This document shows, piece by piece, positions 36,500 to 47,178 of a stretch of 64,000 bases of DNA. The DNA lies in contig JADKDL010000007.1 in assembly GCA_016714605.1 (NCBI GenBank), positions 166,282 to 230,281 of the forward strand, given 5' to 3'. Numbering within the stretch: the first letter of the stretch is position 1; each line of letters opens with the position of its first letter. Source of the DNA: Bacteroidales bacterium (GTDB lineage Bacteria > Bacteroidota > Bacteroidia > Bacteroidales > UBA1715). The notes under the pieces were generated by a model. That model was given only the letters and a program-made list of their open reading frames with translations. It was not told the DNA's origin and did no database searches. The translations under genes were made by a program, and so were the position numbers.

Positions 36500-39400
36500 C
36501 TAAACAAATAAACCGACCCCCATATTCTTAAATTCGCCATTTTTATCTGCAATTCCTTTCCATTTTTTACCATTTACCAGAGTGGCATCAATTTTCCAAA
36601 TATATGAACCAGTTTGCATCAGCTGGTCGTCATAGCGTCCGTCCCAACCTTCAGCAGGCGAACCTTCGGCTGTGAGTTTATCTGAGTACCAAATCAGGTT
36701 GCCCCATTTATCATAAATCCATACTTCGTATTTCAAAAGGGCAATTCCTTTGGGTAAAAACTCTCTTACTTCAGTCGATATGTTATTGGGCGACAGAGCA
36801 CTGGGAACATACAAATTTGAGTACACATCCATAAATACCTTCTGAATGCTGCTATCTATACAGTTATAGTCATTCCTTACAACCAATTGAACGTCATAAT
36901 ATCCATATTTGTAATATTGATTTATTATTTGATTGTAGTCTTGGGCGGTTTGAATAACGGCATCAGAATCAGGATAGCGGAAATACCAAAATGAGGTCAT
37001 TTCGGGTAATATACTTTCTCCATTTGCAATAATACTATCTTGAGTAGATTCATTAATGAAATCTATTCGAAGCAAATCGTTATATACTTTAAAATTAAAT
37101 TTGGAAACTGGTGGCGGAGCTACGTATATCTTCTTAGTAACAAGGCTTTTACATTGATATGAATCATATACTACTGCCGATATATTCTCAATAGTGGGTT
37201 TACTCCAATCTATATAAATTACTGAATTATTATTATTGTTCAAAGTATAATTTTTAATACTATCGGGAATATGCCAAACAACATGGTCAACATCATTTGC
37301 TTGTATATAATAAGCGTTTTGTATAGAGTTTATGCAGTTTTTTTCATTTCCTATGATTTCAGAGATTTGCGCACCCCCAACATAAATAGATATGGTTGAA
37401 TCCATTGTACAATTATTTTCGCCTGTCCACGAGAAATGCATGAGGTGTTCGCCCGATGTGATTCCGGCTAATGAGTCGGCAAGAAAACCATACTCATTTT
37501 CATGTATTTTGAAAAGACCATTTTGAGTTGAATACTCAGAATTTCCACCAACATTATTGGAAGTAGAAATGGTAATAAAATTAGTATCTAATTCGCCCAA
37601 ACACATACTATTATCATAGTCTATAAGAATTTTTGGTGATGGCAGAATTTGAATTATATCTTGAACCACACTATCTACCGGACAAACGGCAGAACTTCGC
37701 ATTACAATCTTTATTTCCGAATCATTATCGAGAATCTTTGTTGGGAGAATTGCTACCGTATCTGGAGATGCAGCTATAGGAACATTGTTTATAAACCACT
37801 GAATTTCTGGTGCATTACCTTGGTCGAAAAATGTAGCTCGCGCATTTATTGGTTGCATTCCACAACTATTGTCAACAGATAATTTTACTGATGGATGAGT
37901 AGGTGGAATTGCAATAACTTCAACCGTATCGTTGCCCGAACAATTGTCTTTTGACACTGTAACATAATATGTACCTGCATAATATACTGAAATCTGTCGA
38001 GAGGTTTCATTTGTACTCCATTGATAATTTTCGAAAATTCCTGCATCAATATTCAGCACATCGGCACCTTCACAAATATAGCGTGGCGATTCGAGATCTA
38101 AAGGGATGTCTTCTATAATCATCACATCTTTATAAACAGTAGTGGTACAGCCGTTTGCATCGGTAAAAAAATATGATACTGGTATTGGTGTGTTAATTGA
38201 AAATTTACTGAAATCTAGCACACCTTCGGCAGTAAGACCGTTTTGTACAATGAATCCACTCTGATATATTTCTCCAAACTGCGGAGCTGGAGTAATGTTT
38301 GCAATTATCTTACCTTCAGGGTTTGACACGCAAAACAATCCGTCTTGTTCCAAAACTATTTCAGGCAAAGTAACTATGGTTAATGCAATTGTTTTCGCAG
38401 CAATACAGCCTTTACTATCTGTAACCGTATATGTTACATTATAGACACCTGATTCTATATTTGTGTTTATCCACGGTTGTTGCACATTTTTACTTTGCAG
38501 AACATTCTGTGAATCTGTCCATTGGTGACTTACATAAACACCCGAACCATTGGCTGGAATAGCCATGAGTTGAAAAGCTTCGTTAGGACAAGCAGTAGCA
38601 TTGCCAAGATTAATGCTTGGGCTTTGCAGCACAACTACATCAGTACTAAGCAACAATCGAGTTTCATTTTTATAATTTTTATAATACAATTTTGCCGTAT
38701 AGGTACTATTGACGCTGCCTGTATTTATATATCTATGAATTACCTCGTTGCCATTTTCATTTGCCTCAAATGTTGTTGCAGCACTCCCATCTCCCCATTC
38801 CCAATAGCCTTCTTTATAGTAGTTTACATTTACTGCTTTTGTAAAGAACCCAAAATCGGCATCGGCACATAAAGTGTCAAATCTGTATTCGGTAAGTGCC
38901 TCTAGTTCAATTTTTTGATTCAGATAATCAAAACACGGGTCATTAATTGCCTCAAGACTCAGATCTAACCCATCAACAATTTCGTCGCGTGGAATAGTAA
39001 AGGAAAAGCCTGATTTATTGTATTTTACCGTATTGAAAACCGTTTCTCCCAGACTATTCGTTATGAGCCAATTATATTTATTTGCATCGCTTGAGGTGTT
39101 AAATACGTTCACCTCAACCGGATCGGAATTGGGATTGGTGAAGGTATAATAGAAATTTGCTTTAGTATTGAAAATAGAAACATTAACCAACGATTCTGAT
39201 ATTTCGGAACTACAAAGATTTTTCGACTTAACTATAAATTCTCCTTTTATAGGTGTTGGTCCGGTAATCACAGCACGCGGATTAGCAATTTTGTTTCCGT
39301 CTATAAAATTACAAATTTCACTGCCCGTTGACTTATACGACCACTGAAATGAATCGCCATTTCCTATAGCATTGAGAATTATGGTATCTCCATAGCAGTA

Positions 39401-40906
39401 TGTTTCACTTTTCTGATAATTTTCACCTATAGTAGCATCAACATAGCTTAAGCCATAATTTGAAAAGAATCCGGCTTTGCAACCGTATTTGGTACCTTCA
39501 ACAACCTCAAGGTGAAATAAACCATCGCCCGTAGGCAAAGAGTTGGTATTTATAACTTTAATAGGGACATTTTCCTGAATAGTGAAACCACCGTAATTAT
39601 CTAAAAACGGGTCGCTAAAATTGTGCTGTTCGAGAAAATAATAATCAGGTTTTCCGGGAACAGGCGAAAACAAAGCTGCACTAAGCTTACTTTCAACCCC
39701 ATCTATATACATTAAGAAATTATTAATATTTTCTGCTTTCGTTATAATATTTATAAAGAAATAGATAGAAGCGGTTCGTATAACCGTTGCCTCTCTCGAT
39801 CCGGTACAGATTATTGGTGGTATTAATGCCCCTCCAATTTGGTTTCCTGATCCGGTTCCTTGAAAAACATGAATAGCGGCATCAGATTTAATGTAATTTG
39901 CATTATCTGCCAATGGAATATTAATACAGGCTCCCCTACCTTGCAAGGTGTATGTATTTCCATTGTAAACCACATTTGTAGTACCGTTTGATATTGAAGT
40001 AATGAAAGCCATTTCATAATCCAATTGCCCCGTTGGCACAATAAATTCTGTTCCGGCTAAATTGTCGGGAATTAGCTGATCGCCCATGGTGTCGTTGCCC
40101 CCGTTTTGACCATTTCCATCGTCGCTGTTTACCGAGTCGTCTTTATAAGAAACGGCAATAGGTTTGTCTGAAGCAATTGTACTACCACCAACATGATTTT
40201 CAATAGCTCCATCAATTGAAATACACGAAAAAGTTTCGCCTTTGTTCAGAACGATTTTAACTGGTTGCTTTGCCGGAAATGTTGAACCACCAGCCATTTG
40301 AAGTTGAGCTGATGGTATTATTGTAATTATCGTATTATCTTGCGTTGCTACAATATCAAAACCGTTATATACCTCCAAATATTTCTCCGTAGCATTAATC
40401 CATATATTTCTGCCGGGAATAGTAAAATTCGTTCCTAATGAATTTTTCCCTTTTAAGGTCCAGATATCTCTATTTCCTTCTGCATAACGGTCGAGGTAGA
40501 CAGAAAACCGATTGTCTTTATTTCCAATATTTGCACAAACCGATGTGATATGAATTCCTCTATTTTGAACAATTCCTTCGTAATTGGGAAGTCCACTTTC
40601 TAAAATATTATTATCAAGATCTCCATTATTGGACAGAAGATTTTTTAATGAAAATTCACGAATTTCACCAGCCAGTATTGTAATGGTGGCTAATACTTTA
40701 TTCTGCTTAGGCATTGCAATGGTTACAATTATATCATCTCCAACCGCTGCAAAACGGAAACTGGCGTCGGTGTCATCGCTGTGGTCGCTGCTCAAATCAG
40801 GAATCACAAACCAAAATTCTGTATCTATTTGTGCAAATAGTTTTGCACTATTTCCGGTCAGAAATATTAAGATTACAAAAGTTTTAATGAGTGATTTTAT
40901 ATTCAT
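36500..40906 (-). CDS. Giant T9SS type B surface protein with IgGFc-binding-like N-terminus
   Basis: A 1468-residue secreted protein. Residues 1-26 form the signal peptide (ending KLFAQ). Residues 27-370 resemble the IgGFc-binding-protein N-terminal domain (IDTEFWFVIPDLSSDHSDDT, IASDKPIAVSYKDDS, GDQLIPDNLAGTEFIVP). Then come several PKD/Ig-like domains with repeated YCYGDTIILNA, ATACPNEAFQLMA and YICEGADVLNIDAG entries. The last 95 residues (LYVPSALSPNNISTEVREFL, VWIYDKWGNLIWYS, GWDGRYDDQLMQTGSYIWK) form the gliding-motility-type C-terminal domain used by T9SS type B cargo. It is probably an adhesin anchored at the surface. The gene is monocistronic, with a 960-base AT-rich region upstream. 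Confidence 0.88.
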   Translation of the reverse strand: MNIKSLIKTFVILIFLTGNSAKLFAQIDTEFWFVIPDLSSDHSDDTDASFRFAAVGDDIIVTIAMPKQNKVLATITILAGEIREFSLKNLLSNNGDLDNNILESGLPNYEGIVQNRGIHITSVCANIGNKDNRFSVYLDRYAEGNRDIWTLKGKNSLGTNFTIPGRNIWINATEKYLEVYNGFDIVATQDNTIITIIPSAQLQMAGGSTFPAKQPVKIVLNKGETFSCISIDGAIENHVGGSTIASDKPIAVSYKDDSVNSDDGNGQNGGNDTMGDQLIPDNLAGTEFIVPTGQLDYEMAFITSISNGTTNVVYNGNTYTLQGRGACINIPLADNANYIKSDAAIHVFQGTGSGNQIGGALIPPIICTGSREATVIRTASIYFFINIITKAENINNFLMYIDGVESKLSAALFSPVPGKPDYYFLEQHNFSDPFLDNYGGFTIQENVPIKVINTNSLPTGDGLFHLEVVEGTKYGCKAGFFSNYGLSYVDATIGENYQKSETYCYGDTIILNAIGNGDSFQWSYKSTGSEICNFIDGNKIANPRAVITGPTPIKGEFIVKSKNLCSSEISESLVNVSIFNTKANFYYTFTNPNSDPVEVNVFNTSSDANKYNWLITNSLGETVFNTVKYNKSGFSFTIPRDEIVDGLDLSLEAINDPCFDYLNQKIELEALTEYRFDTLCADADFGFFTKAVNVNYYKEGYWEWGDGSAATTFEANENGNEVIHRYINTGSVNSTYTAKLYYKNYKNETRLLLSTDVVVLQSPSINLGNATACPNEAFQLMAIPANGSGVYVSHQWTDSQNVLQSKNVQQPWINTNIESGVYNVTYTVTDSKGCIAAKTIALTIVTLPEIVLEQDGLFCVSNPEGKIIANITPAPQFGEIYQSGFIVQNGLTAEGVLDFSKFSINTPIPVSYFFTDANGCTTTVYKDVMIIEDIPLDLESPRYICEGADVLNIDAGIFENYQWSTNETSRQISVYYAGTYYVTVSKDNCSGNDTVEVIAIPPTHPSVKLSVDNSCGMQPINARATFFDQGNAPEIQWFINNVPIAASPDTVAILPTKILDNDSEIKIVMRSSAVCPVDSVVQDIIQILPSPKILIDYDNSMCLGELDTNFITISTSNNVGGNSEYSTQNGLFKIHENEYGFLADSLAGITSGEHLMHFSWTGENNCTMDSTISIYVGGAQISEIIGNEKNCINSIQNAYYIQANDVDHVVWHIPDSIKNYTLNNNNNSVIYIDWSKPTIENISAVVYDSYQCKSLVTKKIYVAPPPVSKFNFKVYNDLLRIDFINESTQDSIIANGESILPEMTSFWYFRYPDSDAVIQTAQDYNQIINQYYKYGYYDVQLVVRNDYNCIDSSIQKVFMDVYSNLYVPSALSPNNISTEVREFLPKGIALLKYEVWIYDKWGNLIWYSDKLTAEGSPAEGWDGRYDDQLMQTGSYIWKIDATLVNGKKWKGIADKNGEFKNMGVGLFV

Positions 40907-41869
40907 TTTATAATTTAAGAATCAACAGTAAGACAATTTTGAACATAATTACACTTAATAAAACATAAAAAAAATGTATGTATTATTTTTAATTTAGTAT
41001 TTAATGTCGTTTAGTTAGAGTATCAATACATCACAATGATAATATGTAAGTTAATAAGGCTTAATATTGATAATATATTGTTTTTCTACTAAGATTGAAC
41101 AAAAAATATGGTTAGAACCTTAAAACCTCATTTTTATTGTTTTAACCTTAGTAGCATAATTAAAAAAAAGCATTTTCAAACTTATTACCTTATTATCAAT
41201 AAATTATTAACTAAACGACATTGATTTAATATTACATATTCTCTTTATTCTTTTTTTAGAATAATAACAATAAATCTTGTTTCATAAATCAACACAAAAA
41301 CACTTTGTGAAAATAAATAAAACTTTGCTTTAAAACAAAAAACATTATTGATTATTTTTATTTTTCTTTTAACCAAATACGAGGTTGAACAAAAAGAAAA
41401 GGTTTTTAATGTCTTAAGGTTTTATTTACTAACTGAAATCTTAGTAGAATATTGAAAGCATATCCCTACTCATCGTAGCGTGTGACACGAGGATTGGGCG
41501 AAGCGTCCTCGCTTCGACAGAGCTTCCTTCGGCATCTTGTCGTACAGTAAATCGTCTGAACCACTGGTTCTTGTGATTCTTGTGATTATTATGATTTGCA
41601 TGATTAATTTTCAAATTAGCACATTATCACATTCTCACATTTTCAAATTAGAAAATTGAATGAACCCTGAATTTTTATATATTTGCATTGCATTCTCGTT
41701 CATTATCTTAATATAGAATATTGAATATACAATGTAAACATTTTCAAATTTTCAAATCTCCTCATTTTCAAATTGTCATATGAAGATAATTAACCCCGTT
41801 CGGCTTTAGTTACAAATATTCGTTTACGGTTAAATCAAAAAAAAATAATTAATTTTAGGCATCGCAATT
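40907..41869. other. Divergent intergenic region with inverted-repeat element
   Basis: No supported gene. A MITE-like element occupies 41003-41222. Bases 41475-41640 contain a shortened copy of the leader that precedes both Rpn genes (GTAGCGTG..ACACGA..GGGCGAAGCGT, and later TGATTATTATGATTTGCATG). It is the upstream region of both the giant T9SS protein and toxin-like protein 1. Confidence 0.55.
41003..41222. mobile_element. MITE-like nested inverted repeat
   Basis: AATGTCGTTTAGTTA (41003-41017) and its exact complement (41208-41222) enclose further pairs: TTAATAAG / CTTATTA and CTACTAAG / CTTAGTAG. The 220 bases could fold almost end to end. No coding content. Confidence 0.6.
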
Positions 41870-42820
41870 ATGAAGCAATTTTTACACATATTATTATTCA
41901 GTTTCCTTCTTTCACTTGGGATAAATACTTATGCGCAAGTATATTATCCGGTAAAGACCGATGTGCAAGTTACCCTGCCTTCGGTATTCATAAGCGATTT
42001 TCAGAAGCCCGAGAATTTGCGAGTACGTATATTACTCAAAGACATTCAAAAGCCTGAACTACGAGTAAATGTATATGCACAAATAAGCGGAACAGCTACA
42101 CTTATAACCACTCCTAATGTAATCATTACCCTCAAAGGAGGTCAGGTATATTCCTTGGGCAGCGATGACCTGAAAACCCTATTTGACCCCGCTCGGCTTA
42201 CATGGAGTATAACACCAAAATCAACTATTCTGAGTGAAGGTGCCTACAGCATATCTTTCTTTGTAAAGACAATAGCCTCTAATCAGTTTGTATCGAACTC
42301 AGTAACCGATGCTTGTCAGTTTTTGGTAACCATGTCTGACCCGCCATTGCTGAATATGCCGCAAAATGGCAGTAGAATAATGCCCGATGCTATCTCCTTT
42401 TCATGGACTCCGCGCAGTGTGATAGCTGCTCCCGGACAAGCAATATTTTATCGCCTGAAGTTGGTAAAAGTAGAACCCGTAGAGACGAATCCGGCTGTTG
42501 CAATACAATCGGCAGCGGTTTACAGCAACGACAGCAGGTTTAGTCAATTAACAAGCACATTTTTCAGCTACAACAATACCTTTTCACCCCTTGAGGCAGG
42601 CGGACTCTACGCTTGGCAACTGCAAGCATACGAACTGATAAACAATGTAGAAACATCGGCCCGATTCAGAAACAATGGATATTCCGACGTCTTTACCTTT
42701 AGCATCATAGAAGATTGCGAAAAAATAAGTCCATTGCAACAGCCCAAAGTGCGTATGGACGAATACAGTCGCCCCTTTGGTAGCTCTGCATTGGCAGCCC
42801 GACCTGAGAAATACCCGTAA
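41870..42820 (+). CDS. Toxin-like protein 1, N-terminal fragment before a frameshift
   Basis: A 316-residue frame with a signal peptide (FLHILLFSFLLSLGINTYAQ). It continues with Ig/fibronectin-like segments (NLRVRILLKDIQKPELRVNV, PDAISFSWTPRSVIAAPGQ, GGLYAWQLQAYEL). The last 16 or so residues are out of frame. Removing one base from CCCCTTT at 42772-42778 continues it as DEYSRPLVALHWQPDLRNT into the next frame, so this is the front end of one protein of roughly 1750 residues. The exported N-terminal part probably serves presentation at the surface or export. No sorting domain is visible in any fragment, so the export route is uncertain. Confidence 0.8.
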   Translation: MKQFLHILLFSFLLSLGINTYAQVYYPVKTDVQVTLPSVFISDFQKPENLRVRILLKDIQKPELRVNVYAQISGTATLITTPNVIITLKGGQVYSLGSDDLKTLFDPARLTWSITPKSTILSEGAYSISFFVKTIASNQFVSNSVTDACQFLVTMSDPPLLNMPQNGSRIMPDAISFSWTPRSVIAAPGQAIFYRLKLVKVEPVETNPAVAIQSAAVYSNDSRFSQLTSTFFSYNNTFSPLEAGGLYAWQLQAYELINNVETSARFRNNGYSDVFTFSIIEDCEKISPLQQPKVRMDEYSRPFGSSALAARPEKYP

Positions 42821-45800
42821 AGAATATGAGTTGAAATATAGACGGTTTGCATCGGTAGATGCGTGGACAATACTGCGTTTCCCTGCTCCGCAAGATTCTT
42901 TTCTGCTAGACCACACTATGATAGCCCCCGACGAGGTCTATGAATATACCCTTGCCGGGAAATGCAAAAGTTGGCAAGAAACTGTTTATGGCGGAACCTT
43001 CAAAGTAAATCTGCCCGACTGTAAAGCACCACAGCAAATAGAGATTGCAAGCAACACCGAAACCGAAGTGAAGCTCAATTGGGAGCAGCAAGAACAGGTA
43101 CTTTCATATAATGTTTATGCCTCAAAAACAGCCGATGCCAAAGCAGCAACTGCGCAAAACGTAAGCAGCAACAGCATTGTTTTGCAACCACTAGCCGATG
43201 GAGAAAGCTATACCATTCAGATAGAAGCACTTTGCAGCGATAATACTGCAATAGGAAAACCTGTGAGTGTAAATAGAAATCAGACCGGAATAATTGCCGA
43301 ATGTGCATTGCCAAAGCCCTATTCCTTGGCAGTAGAAAGAAAATCAGGAACTGCAACCCAAGCAAATGTAAGCTGGTTGCCCGAGGTAAGCAAACAGTAC
43401 AGCCATTATACCTTTAGCTTTTGGCATAAAGATTCTATAAATCAGAAATATACCGTAGAGGCAAAAGTCCCATCTGCAATTATAAAACCCGTAATAGATA
43501 GAGAATTGTACGTCTATACCGTTACCTACCATTGCAATGAAACAGAGGCAGTACAATCGGCAGAGAAATATTTTAAGTTAGACCCTCAAAGCAGCTCAGA
43601 CCCCGGAATACTACCCGGCACCGCCAATTGCTTTCCACCATCAGAAATATTTGCAGAAGCCAGAAGCAATACCTCAGCAATATTTGACTGGATAAAAGCA
43701 GAAGGAGCAGATGAATACCAATTGTTCTACGCCCCAAAAGGAAGCACCGATTTTAAAGTATTCAATACCACCGCAGTAAATGCAAAAATAAAAGACCTTA
43801 CCCACCTAAGCGGACAGTATGACTACAAAGTACGTTGCCGTTGTGGTTCCGAATATAGCATATTCTCATCTCTAGGCTCGGTTTCACTCTTGAGCGATGA
43901 CAAAGAAAATGCATGTGCCGATTTGGCATTTGCAAAAGTAAATAAAGTAACCTATACCGAAGTGCAGTTGGCATGGGCAGCCAAACCGCACGACGGATAC
44001 ATGATTTATTACAAAGAAGAAAGTCAGTCGTGGAGCGATAAATATACCATAGACCTAAAAGACAAAACCAAGTTAAAAGCCGAAAACCTGAGTGCCAACG
44101 GCGATACCATAAAATATACCGTCATACAATTAGCATCAGGCGCAAGTTATCAGTTTAGAATAGTAGGAGCCTGTGGCACAACACTCTCATTGCAAAGCGA
44201 AGTGCTTACCGCCACCACCGACAAGAAATTTGAAAAAGGCGATTGCGAAAGCGGCAGCTTCTGCGATAGAAGTTCAAAAGTTCCATTAGCAGCCACATCG
44301 ATAACGAAAGACTCTGTAATCTTATTTGCCGATTACAAGATGAAAATTGTAAGCGTAAAATCATCGGTAGTTGGTGATAGTACCGTCTATAGCGGAACAG
44401 GAATCGTAGAAGCCCCACTGGTGGGAATGAGCGAATTTTTATGCTTGAATGCCACTTTTACCAATTTATTCATAAACGACAAACATTGCATAACCAAAGG
44501 AGATATAGTACTTGATTCGGTAAACACGTATCTGTTGCCCGAAGAAGTAAGAGCCGGAATAAAACAATTTACAAATATTGTAGAAACCGGGCTTGATAGG
44601 GCACAAGAAATAAGCAAGGATATACAATTAGGACTAGAGCAGGCAGAAAAATTAGGAAAAAACGGACTTGATTATTTCCAAGGAGGTAATGATGTCGGTC
44701 AAGCAGTAACCGGCTCCCTCTCACCCCAAGCCACCTTCACAACCGATTTAACCACCGAAAACTTCGCCGTAACAGGGTTTGAAATCTCCGCAGGAGGTGA
44801 AACCAAAACCGTATCAACCTTCCCCGCACTAGTAAAAGACAGCGAAGGCGAAGTCTATCAAGTACAAGCAGACGGAAGCACCACGCTGGTAGGGAAATAC
44901 GACGAAACATATAAAAACCTGCACACCAAAACCCCCGACCAGAGTAGCATGTCGGTAACCTTCAAAGAGAACAGCACCGCCACCTACGGCTTCGACCCAT
45001 TTCAGGAAAAGTACGGTGAGCAACCGGCTATGAGAATCAAGTACCTGAAACTGGGCAACGACTATTTCTCTGCAAAGGCAATAACAGAGGCAGCTACCGA
45101 CAAGGTGGACTTTACCTTAACCAGCACAACACTCAGCGACATAGTCTTTGTAAACCGCGAAGGTTTTGTGTTTAACGCCAGCGGCAACACCCTTACCCTT
45201 GTGGGCGGACCGGAGAAAGATGCACAAGAAATATTGGCAGTTACCAAGTCAGACAAGACCGTGATAGGCGCTTTGCTTTTAGCCAGTTACCCGAAGATAG
45301 AGAAGAAAGTAAAAATAATACCGGCCGATGTCAGCATAACCATTACCGCCCAAGACCTTGCCAAGATGCAAACCAAGGTAAACGAGGTGTATAATAAAGT
45401 AGGCATAAATTACACCCTAGAAATAGACAACAGCATACAAGGCAAATGGTGCGGAGCAGACCAGTGCGAAGCAGTAGCCCCCTCACGCAGCGGCCTACTA
45501 AGCAACAACTACACTGGAACAGAAGAAGAGATAATACAATATTACGCCAGCCAAAAAAGCTTCAATACCGATGATGCAGAGACCGCTTACATGATACTCA
45601 CCGGAGCCAGTGCCGACACCCAAAGCGATGAAGGCGAAATGCAAGGCCGCATGAACTATGGCAAACAGTTTGGTTTTTTGTACGGCATAGGTAACAGCAA
45701 CGATTACACAAAGATAGGTCACACCCTCGCCCACGAACTGGGGCATGGTAACTTTAAGTTATACCACATATTCGACGAAATGTACCTTGGCAACGAAGCC

Positions 45801-46475
45801 AAAACCGCCGACAACATAATGAGCTACAGCACCTCTGCCACCAAACTGAATAAAATGCAGTGGGATATAGTTCACGACCCGGGGGTGGTGTGGGGTGTGC
45901 TGGCGAAGGATGGGGATCAGGCGAAAAGAGTAGATCTTGTTGAGAACTTGAATTATAATAATTTCGGTGGATATGAAGCTATTCTAAATTATTTATTGAG
46001 CAAGAAGGATGAATTAATACCTTTAATCTACGGTAAAAATGCTTTTGATTATTTCGGAAAGAATAGGGATTTAAAGTATAAAATTAGCGTGGCAAAATCA
46101 ATTGTTGAAGGTCAATTAAACAATTCTTATTTTCTTGACCCGCAAGAACCTGTTTCTCTTATTGAAGATTTCAATAGAATTTTGATGCTTCAGATTTTAA
46201 GTGACAATTATGCTGAAATTTTAAAACTTTTCGACAATAATCCAAGTGATTTTCCTAAACATGAGTTCATAGAATTGGTAATAAAATTTTTGAACTACGG
46301 AGATCCGGCATGTACCATGTTAGAAGGTTTCTATGATATTTATATGAATATCTGGGGTGTACATAAAAAGTTAGGCAATTCTGGCTTTCATAATTTCAAG
46401 AATGCCCTACTTTTAAATAAAGGTGTTACGCTTACAGAAAAAGGAGTAATAACCTTATTAGACAACCTTTCATAA
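42777..46475 (+). CDS. Toxin-like protein 1, fibronectin-type and zincin metalloprotease part
   Basis: The main body, about 1230 residues in frame. It has a series of fibronectin type III-like domains (repeated CKAPQQIEI..VKLNW, CALPKPYSL..ANVSW, CFPPSEIFAEA..AIFDW, CADLAFAKV..VQLAW). A helical linker follows (FTNIVETGLDRAQEISKDIQ), then the module shared with protein 2 (44694-45924). That module ends in a zincin core: HELGH (45732-45746), a downstream histidine in NFKLYH, and a Met-turn-like NIMSYS. After ...DGDQAK the sequence diverges completely from protein 2. The frame is entered by the frameshift near 42775, not by its own start, and TAA 46473-46475 is probably a nonsense change within the gene. 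Confidence 0.8.
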   Translation: MVALHWQPDLRNTRKEYELKYRRFASVDAWTILRFPAPQDSFLLDHTMIAPDEVYEYTLAGKCKSWQETVYGGTFKVNLPDCKAPQQIEIASNTETEVKLNWEQQEQVLSYNVYASKTADAKAATAQNVSSNSIVLQPLADGESYTIQIEALCSDNTAIGKPVSVNRNQTGIIAECALPKPYSLAVERKSGTATQANVSWLPEVSKQYSHYTFSFWHKDSINQKYTVEAKVPSAIIKPVIDRELYVYTVTYHCNETEAVQSAEKYFKLDPQSSSDPGILPGTANCFPPSEIFAEARSNTSAIFDWIKAEGADEYQLFYAPKGSTDFKVFNTTAVNAKIKDLTHLSGQYDYKVRCRCGSEYSIFSSLGSVSLLSDDKENACADLAFAKVNKVTYTEVQLAWAAKPHDGYMIYYKEESQSWSDKYTIDLKDKTKLKAENLSANGDTIKYTVIQLASGASYQFRIVGACGTTLSLQSEVLTATTDKKFEKGDCESGSFCDRSSKVPLAATSITKDSVILFADYKMKIVSVKSSVVGDSTVYSGTGIVEAPLVGMSEFLCLNATFTNLFINDKHCITKGDIVLDSVNTYLLPEEVRAGIKQFTNIVETGLDRAQEISKDIQLGLEQAEKLGKNGLDYFQGGNDVGQAVTGSLSPQATFTTDLTTENFAVTGFEISAGGETKTVSTFPALVKDSEGEVYQVQADGSTTLVGKYDETYKNLHTKTPDQSSMSVTFKENSTATYGFDPFQEKYGEQPAMRIKYLKLGNDYFSAKAITEAATDKVDFTLTSTTLSDIVFVNREGFVFNASGNTLTLVGGPEKDAQEILAVTKSDKTVIGALLLASYPKIEKKVKIIPADVSITITAQDLAKMQTKVNEVYNKVGINYTLEIDNSIQGKWCGADQCEAVAPSRSGLLSNNYTGTEEEIIQYYASQKSFNTDDAETAYMILTGASADTQSDEGEMQGRMNYGKQFGFLYGIGNSNDYTKIGHTLAHELGHGNFKLYHIFDEMYLGNEAKTADNIMSYSTSATKLNKMQWDIVHDPGVVWGVLAKDGDQAKRVDLVENLNYNNFGGYEAILNYLLSKKDELIPLIYGKNAFDYFGKNRDLKYKISVAKSIVEGQLNNSYFLDPQEPVSLIEDFNRILMLQILSDNYAEILKLFDNNPSDFPKHEFIELVIKFLNYGDPACTMLEGFYDIYMNIWGVHKKLGNSGFHNFKNALLLNKGVTLTEKGVITLLDNLS

Positions 46476-47150
46476 GCTAGATTCAAAGAGATTTATAGGA
46501 GCAATTTTCCTAGTGTGACAAACAAGAAAATGATGGAAATAATGAATGCAAGGCGAGCTGGAACGTACAATTACTTTGATTTGCTACCTTTCTATAAAGA
46601 TAATTCAAAGCGTATCGCTTTATCCAAGGAATTTGATGATATTGTCTTGCAATCATTTAGAAACGCAAACAACTTTGAAATTAAATCTTCTGTAAGTTTG
46701 GGAACTGTTTTATCTGTAGCTGGAGATATCATGAATTGCCTACAATTAGTTCTATATATGCAGATTAACAAGAAAGTGTCTCCACTTGATATTTTAGGTG
46801 CTATTCCTCATCCTGCTTCTTTATTTGCTGTATTAGCAGACATGTATATTACTGATATGGTAGAGAAAGTCGAGACTCTACATTTAGAAGAGGCTCCCAA
46901 TCGAGGAATAATTGATAATTGGAACAAGCAGGAGCCATTATATATGTATTATACCGATCAGAATCAATATCATAATCCTACAATACAACCTACAAGTCTT
47001 GTTATTCCATTTTATGCTCAATCTTTTGCTCAGACAGTTTTTGGTTTCAAGCCAACGTTCATAAATTTTGACTTGAAAAACACTATTAATGATGATTTTG
47101 AATCATGGTACTTGTATTTTAATCCTAGGAAACAGGTCTACTTTAAATAG
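46476..47150 (+). CDS. Toxin-like protein 1, C-terminal continuation after an in-frame stop
   Basis: This frame is the same as that of the preceding segment and is open directly after TAA 46473-46475 (ARFKEIYRSNFPSVTNKKMM), so it is best read as the true C-terminus; an independent GTG start at 46515 is possible but unsupported. It is about 224 residues, with a hydrophobic region LGTVLSVAGDIMNCLQLVLYM and an aromatic tail (PLYMYYTDQNQYHNP, SWYLYFNPRKQVYF). The family is not recognised. In the toxin model this is the variable effector domain, followed 28 bases later by a candidate immunity gene. Confidence 0.6.
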   Translation, partial: ARFKEIYRSNFPSVTNKKMMEIMNARRAGTYNYFDLLPFYKDNSKRIALSKEFDDIVLQSFRNANNFEIKSSVSLGTVLSVAGDIMNCLQLVLYMQINKKVSPLDILGAIPHPASLFAVLADMYITDMVEKVETLHLEEAPNRGIIDNWNKQEPLYMYYTDQNQYHNPTIQPTSLVIPFYAQSFAQTVFGFKPTFINFDLKNTINDDFESWYLYFNPRKQVYFK

Positions 47151-47178
47151 CATTTGTTGTTTTTTAAATTTTTAGTAA

